Shown here: positions 52,854 to 61,476 of the stretch, piece by piece
Layout of the letters: the number at the start of each line of letters is the position of its first letter
Position numbering within the stretch: position 1 is the first letter of the stretch
Origin: Fibrella forsythiae
Lineage (GTDB): Bacteria; Bacteroidota; Bacteroidia; Cytophagales; Spirosomataceae
DNA: 64,000 nt
Assembly: GCF_017353175.1 (NCBI RefSeq)
Contig: NZ_JAFMYW010000003.1
Span: 593,663 to 657,662 of the forward strand
Direction: 5' to 3'
Made by a program: the position numbers and the translations under genes
The notes under the pieces: model-generated
The model's database searches: none
The model's input: only the letters and a program-made list of their open reading frames with translations
What the model was told of the DNA's origin: nothing

Positions 52854-55190
52854 TTATGCTCTTAGCCAGCGGCGCGTCTGCGGCTGGGCCTGGTAGTACT
52901 TGTCTTTGTGGCTGTGGCTGAGGTACGAGCCGTCATTACCCACTACACCGTTCAGCACCAGGCTAAGATTTTTGAAGCGCTGTTCCCGGCGAACGAGTTC
53001 AATGGCTTTCAAACTGGTTTGTGGCGTTACACCGTGCCGTACCACAAACAGGGTTGAGTCGGCAAACGGAGCCATCAACTGTGCATCTGATACCAGACCG
53101 AGTGGTGGCGTATCGAGCATAATGTAGGAGAAGCGTTCCCGCAAATCAGTGATCAGTTGGCGCATCCGGGGCGAACTGAGCAACTCAGCCGGGTTTTGCT
53201 CTTCATCAAGAATGCCACTGCTGATCATGAAAAAGTTTTTATAGCCCGGTACTGGCTGAAGCACGTCGCTCAGGGTAGCCTCGCCGGTCAGGTATTCGCT
53301 GATACCTACGTTATTATCGAGGTGAAAGGTTTCCTGATAGGTTGGCCTTCTTAGGTCCATCTCCAGCACAACCGTTGGCCGATCAACCAGCGACAGACTG
53401 GCCCCGAGATTTAATGATACAAACGTTTTGCCTTCGCCGCTGATGCTCGACGTTACCAGCAGCACCTGACTGGCCGACTCCGTTGATTCCAGAAAAGGCA
53501 GATTTGCCCGTAGTGTGCGGATTTGCTCTGTAATTAATGACCGGCTACGGGGCGTAATGACCAGTCGTTTTTTGCCCGACGAAGGGTTGCTCGACAACTC
53601 ACCCAGAATTGGCGTCAGTGTTGATTTCTCGACCTCCTGTCGGCTACGAATCCGCTGGTTCAACGAATCGATACCCGCAATCAGACCAAGTGGCAACAAC
53701 AAACCAACCATACCAAACAACAGGTAGATCATTGGTTTTACGGGCTTCACAGGCGTTAATCCACTTACTGCGGCGTCGACGGTGCGGCTATCCGAGACGG
53801 CGGCGGCAAAAGCCACGGCTGTTTCTTCACGCTTCTGAAGCAGGTACGTGTATAGGTCGTTCTTGATAGCCTGCTGACGGGAAATATCCATCAAGGCCCG
53901 CTCCTGGCGTGGCACCTGCCGAATCTGCCCAGCCAATGCCTGGTTTTTTGCTTCGTAGCTCCGTTGCGTGCTTTCCAGCATATTCTGCATCGTTTGCACG
54001 TTGTCTGCTATACGTCGTTTTGTGGCCTTGATCTGATTGTCGATCGACTGTACCTGCGGACTCTCGTTTGATGTAGTTTGAGCCAGGTCAGCGCGTTTCA
54101 ACTCAAGCTCTGATGCCTTGCCCAATAACTGTAGTAAAACCGGATCATTCAGCCCAACGATAGCGGGCGAGCCGTTCTGGTCGGCTGGCTGGCTGCGAAC
54201 ATATTTCTGCAGGTCACGTAACGCCGAGAGCTGAACATTGACTTCGTTGAGCTTGGCATCGTTTTCCTTGGCCGACAATAGAAACGTCTGGGCCTGGGTG
54301 CTAAGATCCGTAATGCCTTCGTTCGATTTAAAACTTTCTACCCGGCTTTCAACGCCCGATAACTCGCCCGACAAGCCGTTCAACCGCTCCTGAATAAACT
54401 TCAGCGTGTTTGAGGCCACTGTGTTCTTGCTTTGAATAGAGGCAAGGTTATACTCAGCAATCAACGTATTCAATACCGCTTCGCCTTTTGCTGGTACTGC
54501 GTCATCTACTGTTAATACAACCACCGACGAGGTTTTGCTGGTTGGTTCAGCTTTTAATCGGCTTACATAATCGCCGGCTACTGCCTGCCGGGTCGATGCC
54601 TGCACAATCAATGGAGCCGTAGCCGCTGAGACGGGTTTGCGGGTGGCCACCCGAAGGCGTCCGTAAGGCGTGTTAACCGATTGATTAAGTGGTATTGAGG
54701 TGCCGTTGAGCTGTACTGCCTGGTTATTAGTAAATGTCAGGGTCACCGGCTCTTCATACAGCGCTTGTGAACCCTTCTCAACAATAAGCTCAACGGGGCT
54801 TTCCTGATATATTTCGCGTTTGCCAAATTTGGTCTGGTGGAAGTAGCGATGTTCGAGGTGTAACTTCTCTACTACCTTTCCCATAAGCGTTGCCGACTTC
54901 AGCATCTCGATTTCGTTCTCGACCGATTTCTTGGGGGTCGCCGCCTGAAACTCACGCAATACACCACCACGATCATCGGCTTTGGTTCCATCGAGCAACA
55001 GCAAGCTGGCCTGAACCCGATAAATTGGTTGCTTATACAGTAAATAGAGGTAAGCGCCGCCAAGAGCCAAACCTAGCGAAAGTACAAACCAGGGCCAATG
55101 ACGAAGATAGCGGAGAAGGATTGCCCGAATGTTCGGGCTGCTGCTCTCCATGAGCGAATACGGGGTGTAGACCGCGTTTGAATTTGACAT
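52854..55190 (-). CDS. Polysaccharide co-polymerase / tyrosine autokinase (Wzc type)
   Basis: A 778-residue inner-membrane protein. The Wzz-like chain-length domain has membrane segments near 35-52 and 495-512, with long coiled-coil regions between them. The C-terminal BY-kinase domain has Walker A (SSISGEGKTF, Lys588), Walker A' (VVLEMDLRRPT) and Walker B (IMLDTPPLGLVSD). The tail has several Tyr (SYLSHSHKDKYYQ) as possible autophosphorylation sites. It regulates polymer length and export. It is the first gene of the polysaccharide cluster and faces the regulator genes across a 560-base gap. Confidence 0.93.
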   Translation of the reverse strand: MSNSNAVYTPYSLMESSSPNIRAILLRYLRHWPWFVLSLGLALGGAYLYLLYKQPIYRVQASLLLLDGTKADDRGGVLREFQAATPKKSVENEIEMLKSATLMGKVVEKLHLEHRYFHQTKFGKREIYQESPVELIVEKGSQALYEEPVTLTFTNNQAVQLNGTSIPLNQSVNTPYGRLRVATRKPVSAATAPLIVQASTRQAVAGDYVSRLKAEPTSKTSSVVVLTVDDAVPAKGEAVLNTLIAEYNLASIQSKNTVASNTLKFIQERLNGLSGELSGVESRVESFKSNEGITDLSTQAQTFLLSAKENDAKLNEVNVQLSALRDLQKYVRSQPADQNGSPAIVGLNDPVLLQLLGKASELELKRADLAQTTSNESPQVQSIDNQIKATKRRIADNVQTMQNMLESTQRSYEAKNQALAGQIRQVPRQERALMDISRQQAIKNDLYTYLLQKREETAVAFAAAVSDSRTVDAAVSGLTPVKPVKPMIYLLFGMVGLLLPLGLIAGIDSLNQRIRSRQEVEKSTLTPILGELSSNPSSGKKRLVITPRSRSLITEQIRTLRANLPFLESTESASQVLLVTSSISGEGKTFVSLNLGASLSLVDRPTVVLEMDLRRPTYQETFHLDNNVGISEYLTGEATLSDVLQPVPGYKNFFMISSGILDEEQNPAELLSSPRMRQLITDLRERFSYIMLDTPPLGLVSDAQLMAPFADSTLFVVRHGVTPQTSLKAIELVRREQRFKNLSLVLNGVVGNDGSYLSHSHKDKYYQAQPQTRRWLRA

Positions 55191-55752
55191 AACGTTCGTA
55201 GTAGTCTGGCTGTAGAGCCAGTATTGTTGTAAACCATGGCACGGAAACTGTATAGTAAGAAAGTAGCTTCCAACATAGATGGTAGACTACCGATAGCTCA
55301 CTGTCTGCGTATACACACCCGGCATAAGATTGACTGGTGAATTAACGTATAATGGTCTTGTCATCTACGATTAGGAAGCGGTAAAATGAGGTTCCGGTTC
55401 AAAAAAAGAGTACCCGGTAAAAAGAACCTGTGCCGACAATTATAAACTCATTTTTTAACGTGAAATAGTACTATTTTCAGATTGTGCCTTCTTCCGCCTG
55501 TTGGTGGCAATGCATTGCTTCTCGCACACTGTCAACCTTTTTTGTCAGACAAAGCGGTATAAATGGGGAGGCCACATTCTGGAGATTCTTGGGATAGTTC
55601 AAAAATTACTTTTATTAATTTTATAGGTGTTTTCGCCGGTTTGCTATCCTGCCACCTGCCGGTTACGGCTAGAAATCAATCTCAGCCAAAAGGTCTTTCG
55701 TATATCAACGAAGTTACATGTGTTAAGCAAATTGTGCCAGAGTAACCAGATT
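55191..55752. other. Divergent regulatory region between autokinase and receiver gene
   Basis: A stretch of 562 bases with no convincing gene. It contains a short inverted repeat CTGGCT/AGCCAG near 55206-55221 and an AT-rich part near 55590-55625. A TACTTTTA at 55607 resembles a promoter -7 element but differs at the last base. It probably holds promoters for both divergent transcripts. Confidence 0.45.
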
Positions 55753-56238
55753 ATGAAAAGCGACACCACATTAAGCGCTATCCGCACGCAAAACTTCCGA
55801 CAGGCCAGGATACTGCTAATTGAAAGTGATCCTGATCAGTTGAGTATCATCGCGCATTGCCTTAAAGAATGTTTGCCAGAGGTTGAATTGATCAAAGCAA
55901 CCAACGAGCGTGAGGCAATAACGTACCTGAAGGACTGTAAGCTTGAGGAATGGAAACTTCCCAAGATGATTCTTCTCGATGCGTCGATCCCAAACCGGGA
56001 GAACGGCCTGCGGATTCTGCAGCACATAAAAGAATTGCCTGCCCCGGCTAACCAGATTCCGGTAGTAGTTCTCAGTCATTCAGCTCACTCAGATGATATC
56101 AGCGAGGCATATGACCGGGGTAGTTCATCCTATCTCGTTAAGCCAACAAGCGACGACGAATGGATCAGCTATTTCCAGATGCTGCGGCGCTATTGGTGGG
56201 AAACAGTATCCTTGCCCCCCACCGACTATCGATACTAG
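55753..56238 (+). CDS. Single-domain response regulator (receiver)
   Basis: A 161-residue receiver domain without output domain. Phosphoacceptor Asp76 is in KMILLDASIP, the conserved Lys130 in SYLVKP, and acidic residues near the N-terminus lie in LIESDPD. The C-terminal tail reads RRYWWETVSLPP. I chose the ATG at 55753; the frame is open to 55627 but the extra residues are not family-like. It belongs with two neighbours that share a Tyr-Trp tail. The cognate kinase is not in the window. Confidence 0.85.
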   Translation: MKSDTTLSAIRTQNFRQARILLIESDPDQLSIIAHCLKECLPEVELIKATNEREAITYLKDCKLEEWKLPKMILLDASIPNRENGLRILQHIKELPAPANQIPVVVLSHSAHSDDISEAYDRGSSSYLVKPTSDDEWISYFQMLRRYWWETVSLPPTDYRY

Positions 56239-56975
56239 ACAACTGGTAACGAAGCCATAGTTAGCCAGTAGCGGCAAACCTGCTCCATTACATCGACAAA
56301 CTCACCGTTATCATCGGGCATCACAACCACCGAGTTGGCGTGCATGGCATAGCCTGACCTGGCAAAGCCGGTGTTGGGCGAAATCAGGAGAACCACCGGG
56401 AGCCTGCGTAATCGTGGGGTTTCTTTCAACTCACGCAACAACGTTAACCGGCTGGGCACTGCCTGCCGTACGTCGATCAGCAATAAAACCGGACGCTCTG
56501 TCTCAGCCATAATCAGCAGTTGCGATAAGAATGCCCCGTTTTCCATAACGTGTAATAACGTTAGCGGCCATTGGTCGTCAATCAGTTGTCGCAACAGCAG
56601 GCTCTTCGTATAGTCACCGGATACAAACGCAACAGAACGCTCAGGCTCGATGGTAGGCACGTCAGTGGTCCAAACAGACTGAACTAAAACAGGCCATTGG
56701 CGGCGGCTAACCGGTAATATGGTGCCATCGTCAAGAACAACCGCTCCACCCGTTTTAGAATGGGGTTGATGTTGCAGCTTTTTAACACACTCAGGATTAA
56801 TTAACAGCGTTTTATGGATACGGATAAAGTAGGGTAGTTGCTTTTCAAGAAAACGGAGCGATTTGGAAATCAACACCTGCTCTCCGGTTCTGAAGTGAAC
56901 AAAGGAATAATTATTGGCTCCAGATAGATACGAAATTAGAACCGGATGTTTTAATGTGTTGATAATGAGACCCAT
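56235..56975 (-). CDS. LytTR DNA-binding domain fused to a receiver-like domain in reversed order
   Basis: A 246-residue protein. Residues 1-100 form a LytTR-type DNA-binding domain: YLSGANNYSFVHF, FLEKQLPYFIRIHKTLLINPECV and ILPVSRRQW. Residues 113-246 form a receiver-like domain with Asp168 in VLLLIDVRQ, but the usual Lys is replaced (VVVMPDD) and the N-terminal acidic pair is incomplete. LytTR regulators normally have the receiver first. The tail CRYWLTMASLP resembles its neighbours. It overlaps the 3' end of the convergent receiver gene by 4 bases. Confidence 0.8.
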   Translation of the reverse strand: MGLIINTLKHPVLISYLSGANNYSFVHFRTGEQVLISKSLRFLEKQLPYFIRIHKTLLINPECVKKLQHQPHSKTGGAVVLDDGTILPVSRRQWPVLVQSVWTTDVPTIEPERSVAFVSGDYTKSLLLRQLIDDQWPLTLLHVMENGAFLSQLLIMAETERPVLLLIDVRQAVPSRLTLLRELKETPRLRRLPVVLLISPNTGFARSGYAMHANSVVVMPDDNGEFVDVMEQVCRYWLTMASLPVV

Positions 56976-57095
56976 AGCGCTAGAATTGTACTCTCAGTAC
57001 TGGCACTAAATTCCTCAGTAAATAGCGGATAAACACTATATTGTTTTTATTTCTTAGTATATGGATATTGTGGTTTTTTCTTAGCCCAACTGCTT

Positions 57096-57527
57096 ATGGA
57101 ATCAGAACACAAGCCAGTTGGCAAGCCCATCGTGATTGCTATCGACGAATCGGTTACCTACCGTGATCTGTTGCGTCAGGTATTTACTTACTTTCTGCCC
57201 GATTATGAACTTCGGTTATTCAGAGACGGCCAGGCACTGCTAACGGCCCCGATAGACGGTAATCGGCCAGGTTTGGTGGTACTGGGTGCATCGGCGCAGC
57301 CCGGAGCAGGATACGAACTGATGAGACTTCTGAGACAGCAGGCTTGCTGGCAACACGTACCTATGGTTATGATGGGTAATGAAGAAGGCCCCGACGCCGT
57401 GGCAGCCTGTTACGGAGCAGGGGCTAACTCATTCTTAATCAAACCACTCAGCCTGGAACCAATACGTAAAGTATTCGAGACTGTGTGCCATTACTGGTTC
57501 AAGGTGCATCAGCATACACCCGTGTAG
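57096..57527 (+). CDS. Degenerate single-domain receiver lacking the phosphoacceptor Asp
   Basis: A 143-residue receiver-fold protein. VIAIDESVTYRDLLRQVF keeps the acidic pair, and the conserved Lys116 is in FLIKP, but the strand that should end in Asp reads LVVLGAS with Gly64 at that place. Phosphorylation in the usual way is therefore not expected. The tail CHYWFKVHQHTP matches the pattern of the two neighbouring regulators. Function is unknown. Confidence 0.75.
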   Translation: MESEHKPVGKPIVIAIDESVTYRDLLRQVFTYFLPDYELRLFRDGQALLTAPIDGNRPGLVVLGASAQPGAGYELMRLLRQQACWQHVPMVMMGNEEGPDAVAACYGAGANSFLIKPLSLEPIRKVFETVCHYWFKVHQHTPV

Positions 57528-57679
57528 GGCGCCGGACGAGCAAACCGGTTTTGTCGCCATTTAGTATAAATATGAACATACTGGAATCTTTATAGAACAA
57601 TTGATAGTATGTAGAGTACATCCGCCGCTCTCCTTGTTCAACGTTGGGAGAGACGGTCACCTATTCCTGAAAACTCAAC

Positions 57680-60600
57680 ATGTTTACTCTTCCCACGGCG
57701 GAAAAAAAGAAGTATATCTATCGGTATAGACTAATACTCATTTTCTCGTTCCTAACTATCCTGCTCGGGTTTCACTTCCCCGTTTTAGCTCAGACAACCT
57801 ACTACGTATCTGCCACAGGCAATGACGCAAACGCCGGAACCTCGGTTAGTGCGCCGTTCCAGAGTTTAGGAAAGGTGAATAGCCTTAACCTGAACCCAGG
57901 CGATAAGGTTTTATTTCGGCGAGGCGATACATTCATAGGAACGCTACTCATCCGCTACTCTGGTTCGTCGGGTTTACCCATCCTGTTTGATGCATACGGC
58001 ACGGGCAGGAAGCCTGTTTTATCAGGTTCGGTACCGCTTACCAACTGGACAAATACCGGAAATAATATATGGCAGGCACCCTGCTCATCCTGCGGTAACG
58101 TAGTTACGGGTGTATTTCGCGATCAGGCTACCCTCCCTCTGGGCCGATTCCCCAATTACGATACGCCGAATAAGGGCTACATGACTATTCGGGCGCACAC
58201 AGAAAAGTATCAGATCTTTAGTCAGGAGCCGTTGCCTTACGATATCGACTGGAAAGGTGGCGAAGTTGTGATGAGACCAACGCAGTGGATCATCGACCGG
58301 GCCGTTATTGATGCGCAGTATGGCGATGCTCTGAATCTGTTCAATTACTCCAACTATTATCCGGGCGATGGCTGGGGCTATTTTATTCAGAACCATCCGG
58401 CAACACTCGATCAGCAGGGCGAATGGTACTATAGCGCCGCTACTAAATCAGTGAAATTATTTAGTAGTCAAACAAATCCTAATAGCCAGACTATAACGGC
58501 AACCGTGCAAAGTCGTAACGTTGACCTCGCCAATGTATCAAACATTAAGTTACAGAACCTTCAGTTGACCCAGGCGTTGAACGAAAGCGTTTTTGCCACG
58601 AACGTATCTAGTTTTACTATAACTAATACTGATATCTCCGACTCTGGTGAGGATGGTTTAATTATTAAAGGTACTGGCTCCAATCTGTTGTTTGAAAATA
58701 ACACCATCACCGATATAAACAATAACGGTGTTTATATCGACGCCTACAAAAATGTTACGTTCAGAAAAAATACAGTCCGGCGAATAGGTGTTGTGCCTGG
58801 GCGCGGTAAAAGCGGTGACGGGCAGTATAACGGTATTCAATCTATTGCCAATGACAATGTATTGATTGAAAATAATACGATAGATAGCGTTGGTTATAAT
58901 GGCGTCACTTTCTGGATCAATACAACCATCAGACAGAACAAAATATCTAATTACTGCATCACGAAAAGTGATGGAGGAGCGCTCTATGTCTGGAACGGGC
59001 CAAAAGCTCCCATGGCTAATATTCATATTGTATCGAATATTATTTTTAATGGAATAGGGGCTCCGGAAGGCTCGTTTCGTAGAGAATATTCCGGCGCAAA
59101 TGGCATATTTCTAGACGATTGCGTTGAAAACGTGGAGATTAGAGATAATACGGTCTTCGATAATCATCAGTGGGGAATTTACCTGCACGCAACGAGCCGG
59201 ATTGCGTTGACTGGAAATACATCGTTCAATAATGGGAGTAGTCAGTTTGTGATGTATCATGATGCAGGCTACTGTTTATTTAGAGAGAACAGAGTTACGA
59301 ATAATATTTTTTTCAGTAAGGCGCCCGCTCAGATGGCGGCTCAATACGAATCGCATATGGATGATTTACCCCAGTATGGCCGCATCGATTCTAATTATTA
59401 CAGTCGTCCGTTTAATGAAGATGCACTCATCAGAGGTGTGAAAAATTGGGGAGAAGGAGGAAATTATAGCCTGGCTAACTGGCAGGCTTTTTCGCACGGT
59501 CACGATCTGCATTCTAAAGGTAGTCCGATAACATTTAGCCAGTATAATAACAACATTTCAGGCGGTGTAAATCGGGTAACTAGTTCGTTTGATACGGATA
59601 ATAATGCCTGGCAACTGGTGTATAGTCCTTACGGAAATGCCGAGGCAGTTTTCGATAATTCGGATAAACTTGACGGGGGCAGCCTACGTGTTTCATTTCC
59701 GACACCCTCGGGTCAAAGTAATTCTTACGCACAGGTTGTGAAACCATTTGGTTGGGTAAACACAGGTAAAACCTACGTGCTCCGATTCGATGCTATTGCT
59801 ACCACAGATGTGACTGTTCTGGTGTATCTGCGCCAGTATGGAGCACCGTATCAGGAGTTTGATCGCCGATACACGGTGACTCTCAGCCCGTCTCGAAAAA
59901 GTTATGAATTGACGTTTACCTCTTCAGGAGATGACCCGAACGCCGTTGTTATGTTCCAGACAGATACAGAAGGCCCTGTTTTCTGGCTCGACAATGTGCG
60001 CCTCCAGGAAGACGTACCTAACCGGAATAATCCCGACGATTTCATTAAGCTGTATTATAACCCAACCCTAAAAGACAGCACCGTTACTTTACCGGCAGGT
60101 GCGTTTCGGGATGTAACAAACCAGCGTTACACGAATTCGCTTATTCTCAAACCATTTACGTCGGTCGTCTTATTGAGAGATACTGTCTCTGTGGCTCCCG
60201 CTGACCTTAGCCTTTACCTCTACAGTACCAAGAGGGTAGTGCAGGTGAATGAACTGGCTACAATGAAAATTCGGGTTGTTAATGAGGGTGATACAGAAGC
60301 CGGGCTGGCTCAATGGACCTATCGTTTGCCGGCGAATAGCTTATTCATCGACGCCAGGGGCCAACCGCTTAACGACAACGTCCTGACCGGAACAGTATCG
60401 CAATTAGCTCCCCGAACCGACACTACGTTCACGGTGTCTGTCAGACCAACAGCACCCGGTATATTTCGTATGTCGGCTCAATTGACGATGGCTACATCTA
60501 AAGACCCCGATAGTAGCCCGAATACAGGTACTGCAGATGGTGAAGATGATGCGTCATCAACAGATATAAGGGTAACAGGCGGGGCAACTAAAGTCTTCTC

Positions 60601-61051
60601 ATCCCCGAATCCGCATCAGCGGGTTTTGCCCGACGTAGTATCAAACCAGCCTGTAGCTGATGCAACAAAAGCCGATCTGAGCCTCGGAGTGGTGGTCAGC
60701 AAACGGGTGCCGACGGTGGGTGAACTGGTAAGCTTTACGCTCGTGATTACCAATGCGGGGGGGCAAACTGCTGCTGATGTTCAGATACAGAATGTGTTGC
60801 CCGAGGGTGTAGAAATGGCAGGAACTACTGCCTGGACGGCGAGCGGGCGCATAATGACGGCAACAATACCGTCTGTACCTGCCTATAGCACGGCCAGCTT
60901 ATCGTTTCAGGTACGTGTGCTGACCCCCGGTTATCGGACGGTCAGGGCGCAGATCAACGCTTCGAGCGTGGCTGATCCCGATTCGACGCCAGGTAACGGC
61001 TTCACGAACGGGGAAGATGATCAGGTACAAACCGACCTCAGAGTATTGTAG
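57680..61051 (+). CDS. Large secreted beta-helix protein with carbohydrate-binding-like and DUF11 domains
   Basis: A signal peptide (about residues 1-38, ending FPVLAQ) starts a 1123-residue protein. Residues 40-600 form a right-handed parallel beta-helix with many NNTI/NNTV turns. About 640-780 form a jelly-roll module resembling CBM4/9-type carbohydrate-binding domains. Two DUF11 repeats follow at about 845-960 and 1000-1120 (ADLSLYLYSTKRVVQVNEL, ADLSLGVVVSKRVPTVGEL). No type IX sorting domain is seen at the C-terminus. The start YYVSATGNDANAGTS is typical of secreted polysaccharide-interacting proteins. It precedes a paralogue in tandem. Confidence 0.82.
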   Translation: MFTLPTAEKKKYIYRYRLILIFSFLTILLGFHFPVLAQTTYYVSATGNDANAGTSVSAPFQSLGKVNSLNLNPGDKVLFRRGDTFIGTLLIRYSGSSGLPILFDAYGTGRKPVLSGSVPLTNWTNTGNNIWQAPCSSCGNVVTGVFRDQATLPLGRFPNYDTPNKGYMTIRAHTEKYQIFSQEPLPYDIDWKGGEVVMRPTQWIIDRAVIDAQYGDALNLFNYSNYYPGDGWGYFIQNHPATLDQQGEWYYSAATKSVKLFSSQTNPNSQTITATVQSRNVDLANVSNIKLQNLQLTQALNESVFATNVSSFTITNTDISDSGEDGLIIKGTGSNLLFENNTITDINNNGVYIDAYKNVTFRKNTVRRIGVVPGRGKSGDGQYNGIQSIANDNVLIENNTIDSVGYNGVTFWINTTIRQNKISNYCITKSDGGALYVWNGPKAPMANIHIVSNIIFNGIGAPEGSFRREYSGANGIFLDDCVENVEIRDNTVFDNHQWGIYLHATSRIALTGNTSFNNGSSQFVMYHDAGYCLFRENRVTNNIFFSKAPAQMAAQYESHMDDLPQYGRIDSNYYSRPFNEDALIRGVKNWGEGGNYSLANWQAFSHGHDLHSKGSPITFSQYNNNISGGVNRVTSSFDTDNNAWQLVYSPYGNAEAVFDNSDKLDGGSLRVSFPTPSGQSNSYAQVVKPFGWVNTGKTYVLRFDAIATTDVTVLVYLRQYGAPYQEFDRRYTVTLSPSRKSYELTFTSSGDDPNAVVMFQTDTEGPVFWLDNVRLQEDVPNRNNPDDFIKLYYNPTLKDSTVTLPAGAFRDVTNQRYTNSLILKPFTSVVLLRDTVSVAPADLSLYLYSTKRVVQVNELATMKIRVVNEGDTEAGLAQWTYRLPANSLFIDARGQPLNDNVLTGTVSQLAPRTDTTFTVSVRPTAPGIFRMSAQLTMATSKDPDSSPNTGTADGEDDASSTDIRVTGGATKVFSSPNPHQRVLPDVVSNQPVADATKADLSLGVVVSKRVPTVGELVSFTLVITNAGGQTAADVQIQNVLPEGVEMAGTTAWTASGRIMTATIPSVPAYSTASLSFQVRVLTPGYRTVRAQINASSVADPDSTPGNGFTNGEDDQVQTDLRVL

Positions 61052-61124
61052 GCAAGGCCGTTGTTCACTAACGTGCCATTTACGTACCGGCCTCTTTACG
61101 AGAATGTTCCAACGAATCGGCTAC

Positions 61125-61178
61125 GCGCCCAGGCCAAACGCTTCACCTGAAAGGGGGGTGTTTGGCCTGGGCGCATTT
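61125..61178 (+). terminator. Terminator-like hairpin after the first beta-helix gene
   Basis: GCGCCCAGGCCAAAC (61125-61139) pairs perfectly with GTTTGGCCTGGGCGC (61160-61174) and is followed by ATTTTA. It lies 74 bases beyond the stop codon. Confidence 0.75.
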
Positions 61179-61476
61179 TATAACGGGCTGATTATTGAGA
61201 AAAAAATAATTTAATCCTGATGGAAGAACTGGCCTCAGAAATGCTATCGTAGAATCATCTGTAAATATTTTAAGACATATCGTTGCATTAATGGCAATTA
61301 TACCTAGATAAATAGTGTAATAATTATAAATAAATGGTCTTTTTTGGTACAAAATTTGATAAATATCCCGATAATTAACTTTTGCTTGGAATTTATCTGA
61401 TAGAGTATATAGCTCTACTTCTTTGTATGTTTGTTCAACTATTACTCGATTTCCCGTCCGTAACTTGAAAAACATA
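61179..61476. other. AT-rich leader before the second beta-helix gene
   Basis: About 300 bases of strongly AT-rich DNA without a believable gene. A frame on the - strand crosses it but also covers the terminator hairpin and the next signal peptide. It probably holds the promoter of the gene at 61477. Confidence 0.5.

Noticed and set aside
55563..55745. A 60-residue frame before the first receiver gene
   Set aside because: No start context, no homology, and it lies in the probable promoter region.
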